From assembly GCF_018138715.1 (NCBI RefSeq), contig NZ_JAGSHX010000006.1:1302001-1366000 (forward strand): 64,000 nt of DNA, written 5' to 3'. The position numbers were made by a program, and so were the translations under genes. Origin of the DNA: Streptomyces asiaticus (lineage in GTDB: Bacteria > Actinomycetota > Actinomycetes > Streptomycetales > Streptomycetaceae). The number at the start of each line of letters is the position of its first letter. The stretch's first letter is position 1. Shown here piece by piece: positions 23,851 through 31,709 of the stretch. Below the pieces are notes generated by a model. That model was not told where the DNA came from and did not search any database. It saw only the letters and a program-made list of their open reading frames with translations.

Positions 23851-24929
23851 TTGGCGCCCTCCTTGAGCAGCGGGGTCGGGGTCGCGCGCGGGCCGTCGGC
23901 GATGGCCGCCACATCGACCTGGAGGCCCTGCTCCCGCAGGAAGCCGATCGGCACGACGTTCTCCTCGAACCGACCGGGCAGCTCGATCCGCATCCGCCCG
24001 ACCTGGTGGCCGCCCACGGTGTCCATGGCGGCGCCGAGGATCGAGATGTCGATGTTGTACGTACGGGACAGCTGGGAGATGACCGGCTTGGTGGCCGCCT
24101 CGCCCTGGAAGGTGACGTCCACGACCGTGCGGTCCTCGCCCGAGGGCACCCCGCCGACCGGGAAGAGCTCCTGGGCCAGCTCGGAGCCGGGCGTGGCCAG
24201 CAACTCGCTGACCTTGCCGGACTCCACGATCCGCCCGTCGCGCATCAGCGCGGCCGAGTCGCAGATCGTCTTGACGACGTCCATCTCGTGGGTGATGAGC
24301 AGCACGGTCAGGCCCAGCTGCTCATTGAGGTCGCGCAGCAGCTGGAGGATCGAGCGGGTGGTCTCGGGGTCGAGCGCGGAGGTCGCCTCGTCCGAGAGCA
24401 GCACCTTGGGGTCACCGGCGAGCGCGCGGGCGATGCCGACGCGCTGCTTCTGGCCGCCGGAGAGCTGTGCGGGGTACGCCCTCGCCTTGTCGGCGAGGCC
24501 CACCAGCTCCAGCAGCTCCAGGGCCTTGCGGGTGCGCTCCTTGCCGGAGACGCCGAGGATCTCCAGGGGCAGCTCGACGTTGTCCCGCACGGTGCGCGAG
24601 GAGAGCAGGTTGAAGTGCTGGAACACCATGCCGACGCGGCTGCGGGCCTGGCGCAGCGCGGACCCCGCCCTCCCCCAGCTACCGCCGGGAGGTGCCCCCC
24701 GGCCGCGCCCGGCCAGTGCGGTGAGGTCCTGGCCGGCCACGGTGACCGTGCCGGAGGTGGGGCGCTCCAGGAGGTTGACACAGCGGATGAGGGTGGACTT
24801 CCCGGCGCCGCTCTGGCCGACGACGCCGTACACCTCGCCCTCGCGGACATGCAGATCGACGCCGTCGAGGGCGGTGACCTCGCGGCCTCGTGAGCGGTAG
24901 ACCTTGGTCAGGTCCGTGGTGGTGATCAC
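23847..24929 (-). CDS. metN: Methionine ABC transporter ATP-binding protein with an in-frame repeat insertion
   Basis: The protein is 360 residues from GTG 24929 (VITTTDLTKVYRSRGREVTA); GTG 24977 is an alternative upstream start. It has Walker A GQSGAGKS, signature LSGGQKQRVGIARAL, Walker B VLLSDEATSALD and the H-loop LLITHEMDVV. The C-terminal ~90 residues form the NIL domain that senses methionine in this family (ISQLSRTYNIDISILGAAMD). Between LTALAG and ARSRVGMVFQHF it has about 15 extra residues including RGAPPGGSWGRAGS. These are encoded by a copy of the intergenic repeat (24661-24702) and lie in the loop before the Q-loop. The insertion keeps the frame, so the protein may still work. 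It is the first gene of metN-metI-metQ. Confidence 0.94.
   Translation of the reverse strand: MITTTDLTKVYRSRGREVTALDGVDLHVREGEVYGVVGQSGAGKSTLIRCVNLLERPTSGTVTVAGQDLTALAGRGRGAPPGGSWGRAGSALRQARSRVGMVFQHFNLLSSRTVRDNVELPLEILGVSGKERTRKALELLELVGLADKARAYPAQLSGGQKQRVGIARALAGDPKVLLSDEATSALDPETTRSILQLLRDLNEQLGLTVLLITHEMDVVKTICDSAALMRDGRIVESGKVSELLATPGSELAQELFPVGGVPSGEDRTVVDVTFQGEAATKPVISQLSRTYNIDISILGAAMDTVGGHQVGRMRIELPGRFEENVVPIGFLREQGLQVDVAAIADGPRATPTPLLKEGAK
24661..24702. repeat. Intergenic-type repeat inside the metN coding sequence, copy C
   Basis: CTCCCCCAGCTACCGCCGGG and the following AGGTGCCCCCCGG match the hairpin core of the repeats at 12897-12926 and 31616-31645 apart from one base, and are preceded by GACCCCGC as in those copies. 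In metN the segment adds about 14 codons without breaking the frame. Confidence 0.85.
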
Positions 24930-25139
24930 AGGGTTTCCGTCACTGTTGAGTGCACGGCGGTTGGTGCCGCCGGGCACGGCTCGTTCATTTCGGAACGCGA
25001 CAGGGTGGACCCGAGGGCATGCCCGGTGTGGGGGCGGGGTCCGGGGTCCGGTGACGCGGGGCGGCGCGGTCCGGCGCGATGGACGCGCGGATCCGGCTCA
25101 GCGGGTCTCGCTTCGGGGCGCGAGGCTCAGCGGGGGCCC
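24930..25139 (-). promoter_or_regulatory. metNIQ leader region with attenuator-like hairpins
   Basis: Downstream of the Cys-rich leader ORF the transcript can form a small hairpin, CTCGC/GCGAG (25107-25124), flanked by 11-base direct copies of GGCTCAGCGGG (25095-25105 and 25124-25134), and a second stem TCCGGCGCG/CGCGCGGA (25070-25091). Alternative pairing between these could couple leader translation to metN expression. No SAM riboswitch core was recognised. The pairing model is inference. Confidence 0.4.
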
Positions 25140-25226
25140 TCAGCAGTCACACATTCGACACCGACAACGAGCACCGGGCGCGGGGATCGCCTCGGTCGCA
25201 GGGATGCGGCAGCTCGTCGTGGTCAT
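25140..25226 (-). CDS. Cys-rich leader peptide upstream of metNIQ
   Basis: ATG 25226 opens a 28-codon ORF beginning MTTTSCRIPATEAIPAPGAR and ending in CRCRMCDC before TGA 25140-25142; five of its 28 residues are Cys, four of them in the last eight codons. Upstream are a TTGATG -35 (25259-25264) and a TTTTAC -10 (25235-25240) with 18-base spacing. These would place the transcript start at or within a base or two of the ATG, that is, a leaderless message. Leaderless poly-cysteine upstream ORFs are known in mycobacteria as cysteine-responsive attenuators of sulphur-metabolism operons. Here the regulated operon would be methionine uptake. Confidence 0.65.
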   Translation of the reverse strand: MTTTSCRIPATEAIPAPGARCRCRMCDC

Positions 25227-25234
25227 GGCTGCAA

Positions 25235-25264
25235 GTAAAACAGACACCGGCGGGGACCCATCAA
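25235..25264 (-). promoter_or_regulatory. Putative promoter of the leader peptide-metNIQ transcript
   Basis: On the minus strand TTGATG (25259-25264) and TTTTAC (25235-25240) are separated by 18 bases. The expected start point falls at about 25226-25229, at the leader-peptide ATG. Confidence 0.45.
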
Positions 25265-25330
25265 GGCTGTCCGTATAACGGACACCTCTGCTCGGTCCGT
25301 GGACAGGTGGCGGGGTGGCCCGGAGCCGGT

Positions 25331-25978
25331 TCAGACCCGGCAGGTGATCTCCACTCCCCCGTCGGAGACCCGTGCGGACACGGCCGACAGGTCCTCGACC
25401 ACGACATCGGCGACCAGCTCTGCCCGGTCGGTCGTTGTGGCCAATGCCACGGTCCGCATCCCGGCCGCGCGGCCCGCCGCGAGCCCGGCCGGGGCGTCCT
25501 CGAAGACCACACAGCGTGCCGGGTCGACTCCGAGCCGCTCGGCGGCCAGCAGGAACGGCTCGGGGTGCGGCTTGCCACGGGTGATGTCATCGGCGCTGAT
25601 CAGCGTCCCGGGACGGATCGCCACCTCCGCCAGACGGGCCTCGGCCAGCTCGCGGTAGGCGGAGGTCACCACGGCCCAGCGCCCGGCGGGCAGCCCCGCC
25701 AGCAGCTCGGCGGCGCCGGGGAGCAGCTTCACCCCGCCCGGTACGTCCGCCAGCTCCAGCTCGTCGATGCGCGCCCGGGCCCGCGCGGCGCGGTCGGCGG
25801 GCAGCAGCTCGGCGATGATGTCGTCGGCCGGACGGCCGTGCAGCTCGACCCGGGCGAAGTCCTCCGCCGCGATCCCCTGCTCCTCGGCCCAGCGGGTCCA
25901 GCAGCGCAGGACCGAGTCCAGGGACGAGACGAGGGTTCCGTCGTTGTCGAACAACAGCGCGTCAGCGGAGATCTTCAT
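25331..25978 (-). CDS. HAD-superfamily phosphatase (sugar-phosphatase / beta-PGM-like)
   Basis: The 215-residue protein has all HAD landmarks: motif I FDNDGTLV (the usual first D replaced in context as LLFDNDGT, with the nucleophile Asp present), a four-helix C1 cap domain (residues ~15-80), motif II VVTSA, the conserved Lys in ITRGKPHPEPFLLA and motif III VVFEDAPAGLAAGRAAGM. The cap type matches small-sugar phosphatases such as GPP and YfbT-like enzymes rather than phosphoserine phosphatase. The substrate is a guess. It is divergent from the membrane-protein pair at 26127. Confidence 0.9.
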   Translation of the reverse strand: MKISADALLFDNDGTLVSSLDSVLRCWTRWAEEQGIAAEDFARVELHGRPADDIIAELLPADRAARARARIDELELADVPGGVKLLPGAAELLAGLPAGRWAVVTSAYRELAEARLAEVAIRPGTLISADDITRGKPHPEPFLLAAERLGVDPARCVVFEDAPAGLAAGRAAGMRTVALATTTDRAELVADVVVEDLSAVSARVSDGGVEITCRV

Positions 25979-26126
25979 GAGCCGCAGCGTACGTGGGGCC
26001 GGCGGAGGCCCTCGGGCGCGGGGCCGAGCGCAGTGCGCCGGGCCGGGCCGATTACCCTCGTCCCATGCTTGTCACTCCCTGTGTGCGCCGCCGTCGGGTG
26101 CGCCGCCGCACGGCGCGGAGGTCCCG

Positions 26127-26495
26127 TTGATCGACGCGCTGACGGTCGCGCTCGGTGTGACCGCGCTCCTCCTCGCCGCGTGGTGCGGCTTCGCCGCCTA
26201 CCGGGACCAGCCGACCAAGGACTGGCACTTCATCGGCATGGCCGTGGTGGCCCTGCTGGCGATCGTGCAGCTGGTCATAGGAGTGGTGCGGCTGGCGGGC
26301 GGGGCCGACCCCCAGCAGGGCGTGGCCATCTTCGTGGCGTATCTCATCGGCTCGGCGCTCGCGGTGCCGATCGCGGCGTTCATGTCGCTGACGGAGCGGA
26401 CCCGCTGGGGGTCGGCGACGGTCTCCGCGGCGGCCGTGGTGCTGGCCGTGCTCGAGGTGCGGCTCTACGACATCTGGGGAGGCGTCGGTGGCTGA
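26127..26495 (+). CDS. Small integral membrane protein of unknown function
   Basis: TTG 26127 follows GGAGGT (26117-26122). The 122-residue product has four predicted transmembrane helices: ALTVALGVTALLLAAWCGFA, WHFIGMAVVALLAIVQLVIG, VAIFVAYLIGSALAVPIAAF and a last helix around VSAAAVVLAVLEVRL. No catalytic or binding motif is visible. The stop overlaps the GTG of the next membrane-protein gene by eight bases, so they are a coupled pair that may form a complex. The longer open frame back to 25767 is rejected as antisense to the HAD gene. Confidence 0.75.
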   Translation: MIDALTVALGVTALLLAAWCGFAAYRDQPTKDWHFIGMAVVALLAIVQLVIGVVRLAGGADPQQGVAIFVAYLIGSALAVPIAAFMSLTERTRWGSATVSAAAVVLAVLEVRLYDIWGGVGG

Positions 26496-27012
26496 ATCAC
26501 GGGAGGCGTCGATGACCGAGGACCCGGCGGCCGGGAAAGCGGCCGAGAGGGCGACCGGGAAAGCGGACGAGAAGGCGACCGGGAAAGCCGAGAGGGCGAC
26601 CGGGAAACCGGAGTCCGCCGCGCGCACCGGGCTCGGTCAGGGGCCGGGGCGGCTGCTGGTGATGCTCTACGGGGTCTTCACGGTGGCCGCCGCGTCCCGC
26701 TCGGTCTACCAGCTGATCGCGCAGTACCAGGAGGCCCCGCTCGCCTACATCCTCTCGGCGGTCTCCGCCGTGGTGTACGCGTTCATCACGGTCTCGCTGG
26801 TGCGCGGCGGCGAGGGCGCCCGTAAGGCGGCGATCGTCTGCTGTGCGCTGGAGCTGCTGGGGGTGCTGACCGTGGGCACCTGGACCCTCGCCGACCCGTC
26901 GGCCTTCCCGGACCAGACGGTGTGGTCCGACTACGGGATGGGCTATCTGTTCATCCCGGTCTTCCTGCCGGTCACGGGCCTGCTGTGGCTGCGAAGGTCC
27001 CGGCGAGGCTGA
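26488..27012 (+). CDS. Membrane protein with repetitive charged N-terminus
   Basis: GTG 26488 opens a 174-residue protein. Residues 1-50 are built of ATGKA-type repeats (AERATGKADEKATGKAERAT), encoded by tandem GGGAAAGC-containing units at about 26536-26620; the rest has four transmembrane helices, ending LRRSRRG. It is the downstream partner of the 122-residue membrane protein. An internal ATG (MTEDPAAG at 26512) is an alternative start. Function unknown. It converges on the acetyltransferase gene with a shared terminator hairpin between them. Confidence 0.75.
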   Translation: MAESREASMTEDPAAGKAAERATGKADEKATGKAERATGKPESAARTGLGQGPGRLLVMLYGVFTVAAASRSVYQLIAQYQEAPLAYILSAVSAVVYAFITVSLVRGGEGARKAAIVCCALELLGVLTVGTWTLADPSAFPDQTVWSDYGMGYLFIPVFLPVTGLLWLRRSRRG

Positions 27013-27020
27013 CTTCGGTT

Positions 27021-27052
27021 GCCGGACGGGCTGGACTGTCAGCCCGTCCGGC
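27021..27052. terminator. Bidirectional terminator hairpin
   Basis: GCCGGACGGGCTG pairs perfectly with CAGCCCGTCCGGC around a six-base loop, exactly between two convergent stop codons (27012 and 27064). Confidence 0.8.
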
Positions 27053-27063
27053 GGTCGACTGCG

Positions 27064-27567
27064 TCAGGCGCTGGCGGCGTACGCCGTGGCCGTGGCGTCC
27101 TTCTCCAGGGTGACCAGGCTCAGCCTGCGGTTGACCTCCTCGGTGCCCACCTGGGCGTAGCCGTAGCGGCGGTACAGCCGCAGATTGCCCTCGCTGCGAT
27201 GGCCGGTGAACAGGCGGTACCGCTTGGCGGCCCGCTCCCCGGAGAGCCGCTCCTCGATCGCCGCGAGCAGCCGTCCACCCAGGCCGTGCCGCTGCATCCG
27301 GGGGTGGACGATCAGCTTGGCGATGGCGGCGGTCCCCTTGTCGTCGACGACTCCGCGGACCGAGCCGACGACCTCCGCGCCGAGCCGGGCGACGAGCACA
27401 CAGCCCTCGCTCAGTTCGGCGCGCAGGTCGTCGAGCGACTGCGTCAGCGGTTCGATCGAATAGTCGCCGTAGAGCTCCGCCTCGGCCTGGTAGCACAGAT
27501 ACTGGAGCTTCAGGATCTGCTCGGCGTCGTCCGCGGTCGCCGCGGAGATGGTCACGCTCATGCCCAT
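27064..27567 (-). CDS. GNAT-family N-acetyltransferase
   Basis: This 167-residue protein is a single GNAT domain: AATADDAEQILKLQYLCYQ opens the fold, VVDDKGTAAIAKLIVHPRMQ is the beta4 strand, and RHGLGGRLLAAIEE is the acetyl-CoA pyrophosphate loop (R/Q-x-x-G-x-G/A). GHRSEGNLRLYRRYGYAQVG completes motif B. ATG 27567 lies nine bases after GGGGAGG. The substrate is not predictable. It is monocistronic on the minus strand. Confidence 0.88.
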   Translation of the reverse strand: MGMSVTISAATADDAEQILKLQYLCYQAEAELYGDYSIEPLTQSLDDLRAELSEGCVLVARLGAEVVGSVRGVVDDKGTAAIAKLIVHPRMQRHGLGGRLLAAIEERLSGERAAKRYRLFTGHRSEGNLRLYRRYGYAQVGTEEVNRRLSLVTLEKDATATAYAASA

Positions 27568-27690
27568 GTGCGCATGCCTCCCCTATGTCGTCAGTCCACC
27601 GGCCGCGGTGAGGGTGGGAGTGCGACCGGGGGTTCATGGCCTGGGTGGAGGCGCCGCGTGGTCGACGTCCGCCTCCGAGGCGCCGGTTGT

Positions 27691-28212
27691 CTATCGCTCC
27701 TTTCCCCATGGTTCAGGAGCCGCAACCTCCGCCGTGAGCATTCTGCGCAGGCAACCCAGACATCGGGAACGTACCGGGCCCAGACTGCCCTGTGACATTC
27801 CCAACTGACCGGCGATTTCGCGATACGTCGGATCGGCGCGGGAGAGCATCGCCGCGAGCAGCGCGGGGCAGCGCCCGGGCAGCCGCCGCACCGCCGCGCG
27901 CAGCGCCCGGCGGGTCTCCGCGGCCAGCACGGCGTGTTCGGCCGGGCGCGGCTCGGGGCCGCTGGGCGGGCCGCCGGCCACCGGGTCGTACGGCACCTCG
28001 CGGCGCGCCCGGCGCCTGGCCCCGCGCACCTCGGCCCGTACGGCGCAGCGCAGCCAGCGGGCGGGGTGGGGCGGCGGTCCGGTGTCCCGGGTGCGTTCCA
28101 GCAGCCGTAGCCAGACGGCCTGTTCGAGTTCGGCGGGCTCGACGCCGACGCCGTGTGCCTCGGCCGCCGCTTCGGCGGCCAGCAACGGGCCCAGCTGCTT
28201 CACAAGGTCCAT
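27691..28212 (-). CDS. ECF-type RNA polymerase sigma factor (atypical)
   Basis: The 173-residue product has a recognisable sigma region 2 (EPAELEQAVWLRLLERTRD, HPARWLRCAVRAEVRGARRR) and region 4 helix-turn-helix (RADPTYREIAGQLGMSQGSL, GPVRSRCLGCLRRML). It would direct RNA polymerase to a small regulon. No anti-sigma gene adjoins it, and the region 4 end carries a CLGC motif that might bind metal or respond to redox. The start ATG 28212 has no strong ribosome-binding site. Confidence 0.75.
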   Translation of the reverse strand: MDLVKQLGPLLAAEAAAEAHGVGVEPAELEQAVWLRLLERTRDTGPPPHPARWLRCAVRAEVRGARRRARREVPYDPVAGGPPSGPEPRPAEHAVLAAETRRALRAAVRRLPGRCPALLAAMLSRADPTYREIAGQLGMSQGSLGPVRSRCLGCLRRMLTAEVAAPEPWGKER

Positions 28213-28279
28213 GCCGGGCGGGACGAGGGCCGGTCGTGGGGTGGTTGCCGAGTGACCGTGGTCTCACCCGACCGGGGAA

Positions 28280-28319
28280 GCGGCGGGGCCGCGCCTTGAC
28301 GCTCGCGCGCCCCCGCCGC
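28280..28319 (-). terminator. Possible terminator between GDPD and sigma-factor genes
   Basis: GCGGCGGGG (28280-28288) can pair with CCCCGCCGC (28311-28319) across a 22-base GC-rich loop that can fold further. It would lie downstream of the phosphodiesterase gene and before the sigma gene on the minus strand. Confidence 0.35.
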
Positions 28320-28353
28320 CTCTCACGGACGGATCACTCGCCTTACGGGCGGA

Positions 28354-29517
28354 TCACTTGCGGAAGTCCGCCGCCGCGAGCAGCGCGGTGTCCGCGTTGT
28401 CGGAGAAGATGCCGTCGATTCCGGTCGCGAAGTATGCCTTGAACGCCCCGAAAGCGTCACCGTAGGCGTTGGGGTCGCTGCCGCGGCGGAAGTCGGCCGG
28501 GAGGAAGGTGTTCTCGTTGCGCATGGTGTACGGGTGCAGGATCAGCCCCGCCGCGTGCGCGTCCTTCACCACGCTGGTCGGCGTGCCCAGCTTGCCGTCC
28601 GGCGTCCGGGGGATGATGACCGACAGATCGGGGCCGATGCCCTGGGCGTAGCTCGCGATCCACTTGAGCCCCTCGGGCTTGACCAGGTCCGCGACCGTCC
28701 GCGGGTCGTTCGCCTCGACGAAGTCCCAGGGCCGGCTGTTGATGGTGGACAGCAGCACGACGGCCGGGGTGTCCACCAGCTTGCGCAGCCGCTGGATGCT
28801 GCTGGGCTCGAAGGACTGGAGGAACAGCGCCGAGTCCTTGCGGTGGCGGCCGTAGCGGCGGAGCAGCTTGGCCACCCGCTCCTCGAGACCGAGGCCGAGC
28901 TTGCGGAAGTAGGTGGGGTGCTTGGTCTCCACGTACAGCCAGATCCGGCGGCCGCGCTCGCGGCCCTCGCGCTCGGCCCACTGGAGCACCTCTTCGAAGG
29001 TGGGCACCTCCCAGCGGCCGTCGTAGAGGGTGTTGCGCTGGCGGTTGCCCGGGATGCGCTCCTTGGCGCGCAGCGTCTTCAGCTCGGCGAGGGTGAAGTC
29101 CTCGGTGAACCAGCCGGTGAGCTTGGTGCCGTCGACCGTCTTGGTGGTCTTGCGGTCGGCGAACTCCGGGTGGGCGGAGACATCCGTGGTGGCCGTGATG
29201 TCGTTCTCGTGGCGGCAGACCAGATGGCCGTCCTTGGTGGGGACCAGGTCCTGCTCGATGATGTCCGCGCCCATGTCCAGGGCGAGCTGGTACGAGCCGA
29301 AAGTGTGCTCGGGCCGGTAGCCGCTGGCGCCGCGGTGGCCGATCACGGTGGGAACCGGCAGCTCATGGCCCCGGCCGGACGTTCCCGCGGCCGCGCCCGG
29401 CGCGGTCTGCGTCTCCGCGGCCGTCGCCGTGCCCGCACCGCTCAGCGCCATCGCTCCCGCACCGAGGGCCGCGGCCCCCAGCAGGGCGCGCCGTCCGGGC
29501 TTCTGCTCCCGCTCCAT
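28354..29517 (-). CDS. Secreted glycerophosphodiester phosphodiesterase (Tat substrate)
   Basis: ATG 29517, behind AAGGAG, gives a 387-residue protein. Residues 1-36 are a twin-arginine signal peptide (PGRRALLGAAALGAGAMALS). The TIM-barrel GDPD domain follows: VIGHRGASGYRPEHTFGSY holds the catalytic His/Arg and metal-binding Glu, EQDLVPTKDGHLVCRHE the second metal site and catalytic His, and LYVETKHPTYF the Glu/Lys pair. The enzyme hydrolyses deacylated phospholipids to glycerol-3-phosphate plus alcohol outside the cytoplasm. Its size and the long loop with WFTEDFTLAELKTLRAKE fit secreted bacterial GDPDs such as GlpQ. It is divergent from the acyltransferase gene. Confidence 0.93.
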   Translation of the reverse strand: MEREQKPGRRALLGAAALGAGAMALSGAGTATAAETQTAPGAAAGTSGRGHELPVPTVIGHRGASGYRPEHTFGSYQLALDMGADIIEQDLVPTKDGHLVCRHENDITATTDVSAHPEFADRKTTKTVDGTKLTGWFTEDFTLAELKTLRAKERIPGNRQRNTLYDGRWEVPTFEEVLQWAEREGRERGRRIWLYVETKHPTYFRKLGLGLEERVAKLLRRYGRHRKDSALFLQSFEPSSIQRLRKLVDTPAVVLLSTINSRPWDFVEANDPRTVADLVKPEGLKWIASYAQGIGPDLSVIIPRTPDGKLGTPTSVVKDAHAAGLILHPYTMRNENTFLPADFRRGSDPNAYGDAFGAFKAYFATGIDGIFSDNADTALLAAADFRK

Positions 29518-29779
29518 GCAGCACTCCTTGATGTGGTGTTCAACACCTGTCAAATCCCGTCAGAGAACGGCCTGATGGTAGGCGTGGGCGGCTTTCCTAC
29601 GGGAGACATCGGGTGAAACGCGTGGGGAACGTGGGTCAACACGACGTACCAGGTGGGTGAACCTGGTGTGCGCCGGAGCGCGACCGGCGAGTATCGTCCT
29701 CATCGGCGCTCTGGTGCGGTACGAGGTTGACGGACCGTACACGGTTGCGTCCCAGACCTTGACCCCGACCGGAGGGCCC

Positions 29780-30454
29780 GTGTCCCGATTCGCGTTTCTG
29801 AAGGCAGTACTCGGTCCGCTGATGCGCCTGATGTTCCGCCCACGGGTCGAGGGGGCCGAGGGCATTCCGGGCTCGGGCCCGGTGATCCTCGCCGGGAACC
29901 ATCTCACCTTCATCGACTCGATGATCCTGCCGCTGGTCTGTGACCGTCAGGTCTTCTTCATCGGCAAGGACGAGTACGTCACGGGCAAGGGCCTCAAGGG
30001 CCGGCTGATGGCCTGGTTCTTCACCGGCGTCGGCATGATCCCGGTGGACCGGGACGGCGGACGCGGCGGCGTGGCGGCGCTGATGACGGGGCGCCGGGTG
30101 CTGGAGGAGGGCAGGGTCTTCGGCATCTACCCCGAGGGCACCCGCTCCCCCGACGGCCGCCTCTACCGCGGCCGCACCGGTATCGCCCGCCTCGCGCTGA
30201 TGACCGGCGCGCCCGTGGTGCCGTTCGCGATGATCGGGACCGACCGGATCCAGCCGGGCGGCAAGGGGCTGCCGCGGCCGGGCAAGGTCGAGGTCCGCTT
30301 CGGCAAGCCGCTGGAGTTCACCCGCTACGAGGGCATGGACCGCGACCGCTATGTGCTGCGGGCCGTGACCGACGAGGTGATGAGCGAGGTCATGCGGCTG
30401 TCGGGGCAGGAGTACGTGGACATTTACGCCACGAAGGCGAAGTCGGCCGCATAA
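29780..30454 (+). CDS. plsC: 1-acyl-sn-glycerol-3-phosphate acyltransferase
   Basis: GTG 29780 follows GGAGGG (29771-29776); the longer frame from 29657 is rejected. The 224-residue product is a single PlsC domain with the four acyltransferase blocks: block I GNHLTFIDS (HX4D catalytic pair), block II GVGMIPVDRDGGRGG, block III YPEGTRSPDGRLYRGRTGIA (acceptor binding), and block IV APVVPFAMIG. It acylates lysophosphatidate to phosphatidate at the inner membrane face. A strong bidirectional-type hairpin follows. It is one of several likely PlsC paralogues in a streptomycete, so the gene symbol is by family. Confidence 0.9.
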   Translation: MSRFAFLKAVLGPLMRLMFRPRVEGAEGIPGSGPVILAGNHLTFIDSMILPLVCDRQVFFIGKDEYVTGKGLKGRLMAWFFTGVGMIPVDRDGGRGGVAALMTGRRVLEEGRVFGIYPEGTRSPDGRLYRGRTGIARLALMTGAPVVPFAMIGTDRIQPGGKGLPRPGKVEVRFGKPLEFTRYEGMDRDRYVLRAVTDEVMSEVMRLSGQEYVDIYATKAKSAA

Positions 30455-30478
30455 CGGCTGACGCCTGGTGTTTCGGGC

Positions 30479-30515
30479 GAACCGCGGCGGTCCGGTGTTC
30501 GGACCGCCGCGGTTC
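30479..30515 (+). terminator. Perfect 16-bp hairpin after the acyltransferase gene
   Basis: GAACCGCGGCGGTCCG pairs perfectly with CGGACCGCCGCGGTTC around GTGTT, 24 bases past the stop. Confidence 0.8.
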
Positions 30516-30666
30516 TGTGTCCGGGCGAGCGGCCGGGCGCCGTACGTTCGGGCAACACGGCTGTCTCGCGCACCGGTGAGCCGACGCTCCGGCCGGTGTC
30601 GTGGATCACCAGATGTGCGGAAGATCTGATTCCGCTACCCGCTGGTCACCACCGGGCACGGCCACT

Positions 30667-31494
30667 ATGGTGCCGCGAGTGACCACGATGACCGTGCCCT
30701 CCCCCGACTTCGTGATGCTGCGCGGTCGGCGGTTCGCCGTGACCGATTTCGGCGGACCGGGCGACCCGGTCCTGGCCCTGCACGGCCACTTCGGCCGGGG
30801 CCGGATGTATGCGCCGCTGGCCGCCGCGCTCGCCCCCGAACGGCGGGTGATCGCCCTCGATCAGCGGGGGCACGGGCTGACCGGCGGCGGTGGCCCCTTC
30901 ACGCTGGACGAGTACGTGGCCGACGCCGCCGCGCTGCTGCGGGAGCTGGACCTCGGCCCGGTCCCGGTCGTCGCCCACTCCACCGGCGCGGTCGGCGCGT
31001 ACGCGCTGGCCGCCCGCCATCCGGATCTGGTGAGCGCGCTCGTCGTCGAGGACATCGGCGCGGTGACGGACCGTCCGGTGGTCAGCCATCCGGTGCTCGA
31101 TGTCTCCGGGTGGCCGACCTGGGCCGTGGACCGGGAGAAGCTGCGCGCCGCCATAGAGTCCCGGGGCATCCCGGACGCCTCGTACTTCCTGGACAGCGCC
31201 GAGCCGGACCCGCAATCGGGCGGCTGGCGGCTGCTGTTCGAGCCCAGCCATATGATGGCGTCCCAGCAGGCGATGTGCGGTGACTTCTGGGACGACTGGC
31301 TGGGCTCGTCCTGCCCCGCGCTGCTGATGCGCGGCGAGCACAGCTCGCTGCTGCCGCCGGGCCATGCCCACGAGATGGCCACCCGCCGCCCCAACACGCG
31401 GCTCCGCGAGTTCGCCGGGTGCGGTCACTGGATCCATGACGACGCGCCCCGGCCGTACACCCGCGCGGTCCGTTCGTTCCTGAGCCTGCTGTAG
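30667..31494 (+). CDS. Alpha/beta-fold hydrolase
   Basis: The start is placed at ATG 30667; GTG 30679 and ATG 30688 are alternatives and no strong ribosome-binding site precedes any of them, so the message may be leaderless. The 275-residue protein has the hydrolase fold landmarks: LALHGHFGRGRMY (oxyanion HG), ALDQRGHGLTGGGGPFTLDE, nucleophile elbow VVAHSTGAVGAYAL with Ser, an acidic residue in LLMRGEHSSLLPP, and the terminal catalytic His in FAGCGHWIHDD. Close families include haloalkane dehalogenase-like and menaquinone-type esterases. The substrate is not predictable. Confidence 0.88.
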   Translation: MVPRVTTMTVPSPDFVMLRGRRFAVTDFGGPGDPVLALHGHFGRGRMYAPLAAALAPERRVIALDQRGHGLTGGGGPFTLDEYVADAAALLRELDLGPVPVVAHSTGAVGAYALAARHPDLVSALVVEDIGAVTDRPVVSHPVLDVSGWPTWAVDREKLRAAIESRGIPDASYFLDSAEPDPQSGGWRLLFEPSHMMASQQAMCGDFWDDWLGSSCPALLMRGEHSSLLPPGHAHEMATRRPNTRLREFAGCGHWIHDDAPRPYTRAVRSFLSLL

Positions 31495-31560
31495 CGGGTG
31501 CCCGGCGGTACGCGTACGCCTGCGGCGGGCCACGCGGCGGAGCCGCATATCGGTGCTTCC

Positions 31561-31680
31561 CCCCTCCCCGCCCCTTCCCTCAACTGGGGCTCCGCCCCAG
31601 ACCCCGCTCCTCAATCTCCCCCAGCTACCGCTGGGAGGTGCCCCCTGGAGGGGCTGGAAGGCGGGGCTCCGCCCCAGACC
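31561..31680. repeat. Intergenic GC-rich repeat block, copy B
   Basis: The first 54 bases match 12791-12844 with one difference (base 31574). They are followed directly by CTCCCCCAGCTACCGCTGGG AGGTGCCCCC (31616-31645) and a second CTGGAAGGCGGGGCTCCGCC module. It lies between two convergent genes (hydrolase and aldo/keto reductase) and may double as their terminator. Confidence 0.8.
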
Positions 31681-31709
31681 AATCGCCGGCCGGGCTTGAC
31701 GGCGAGCCG

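Noticed and set aside
24930..25226. A SAM riboswitch upstream of metN
   Set aside because: No conserved SAM riboswitch core was seen. The Cys-rich leader ORF is the better explanation for control.
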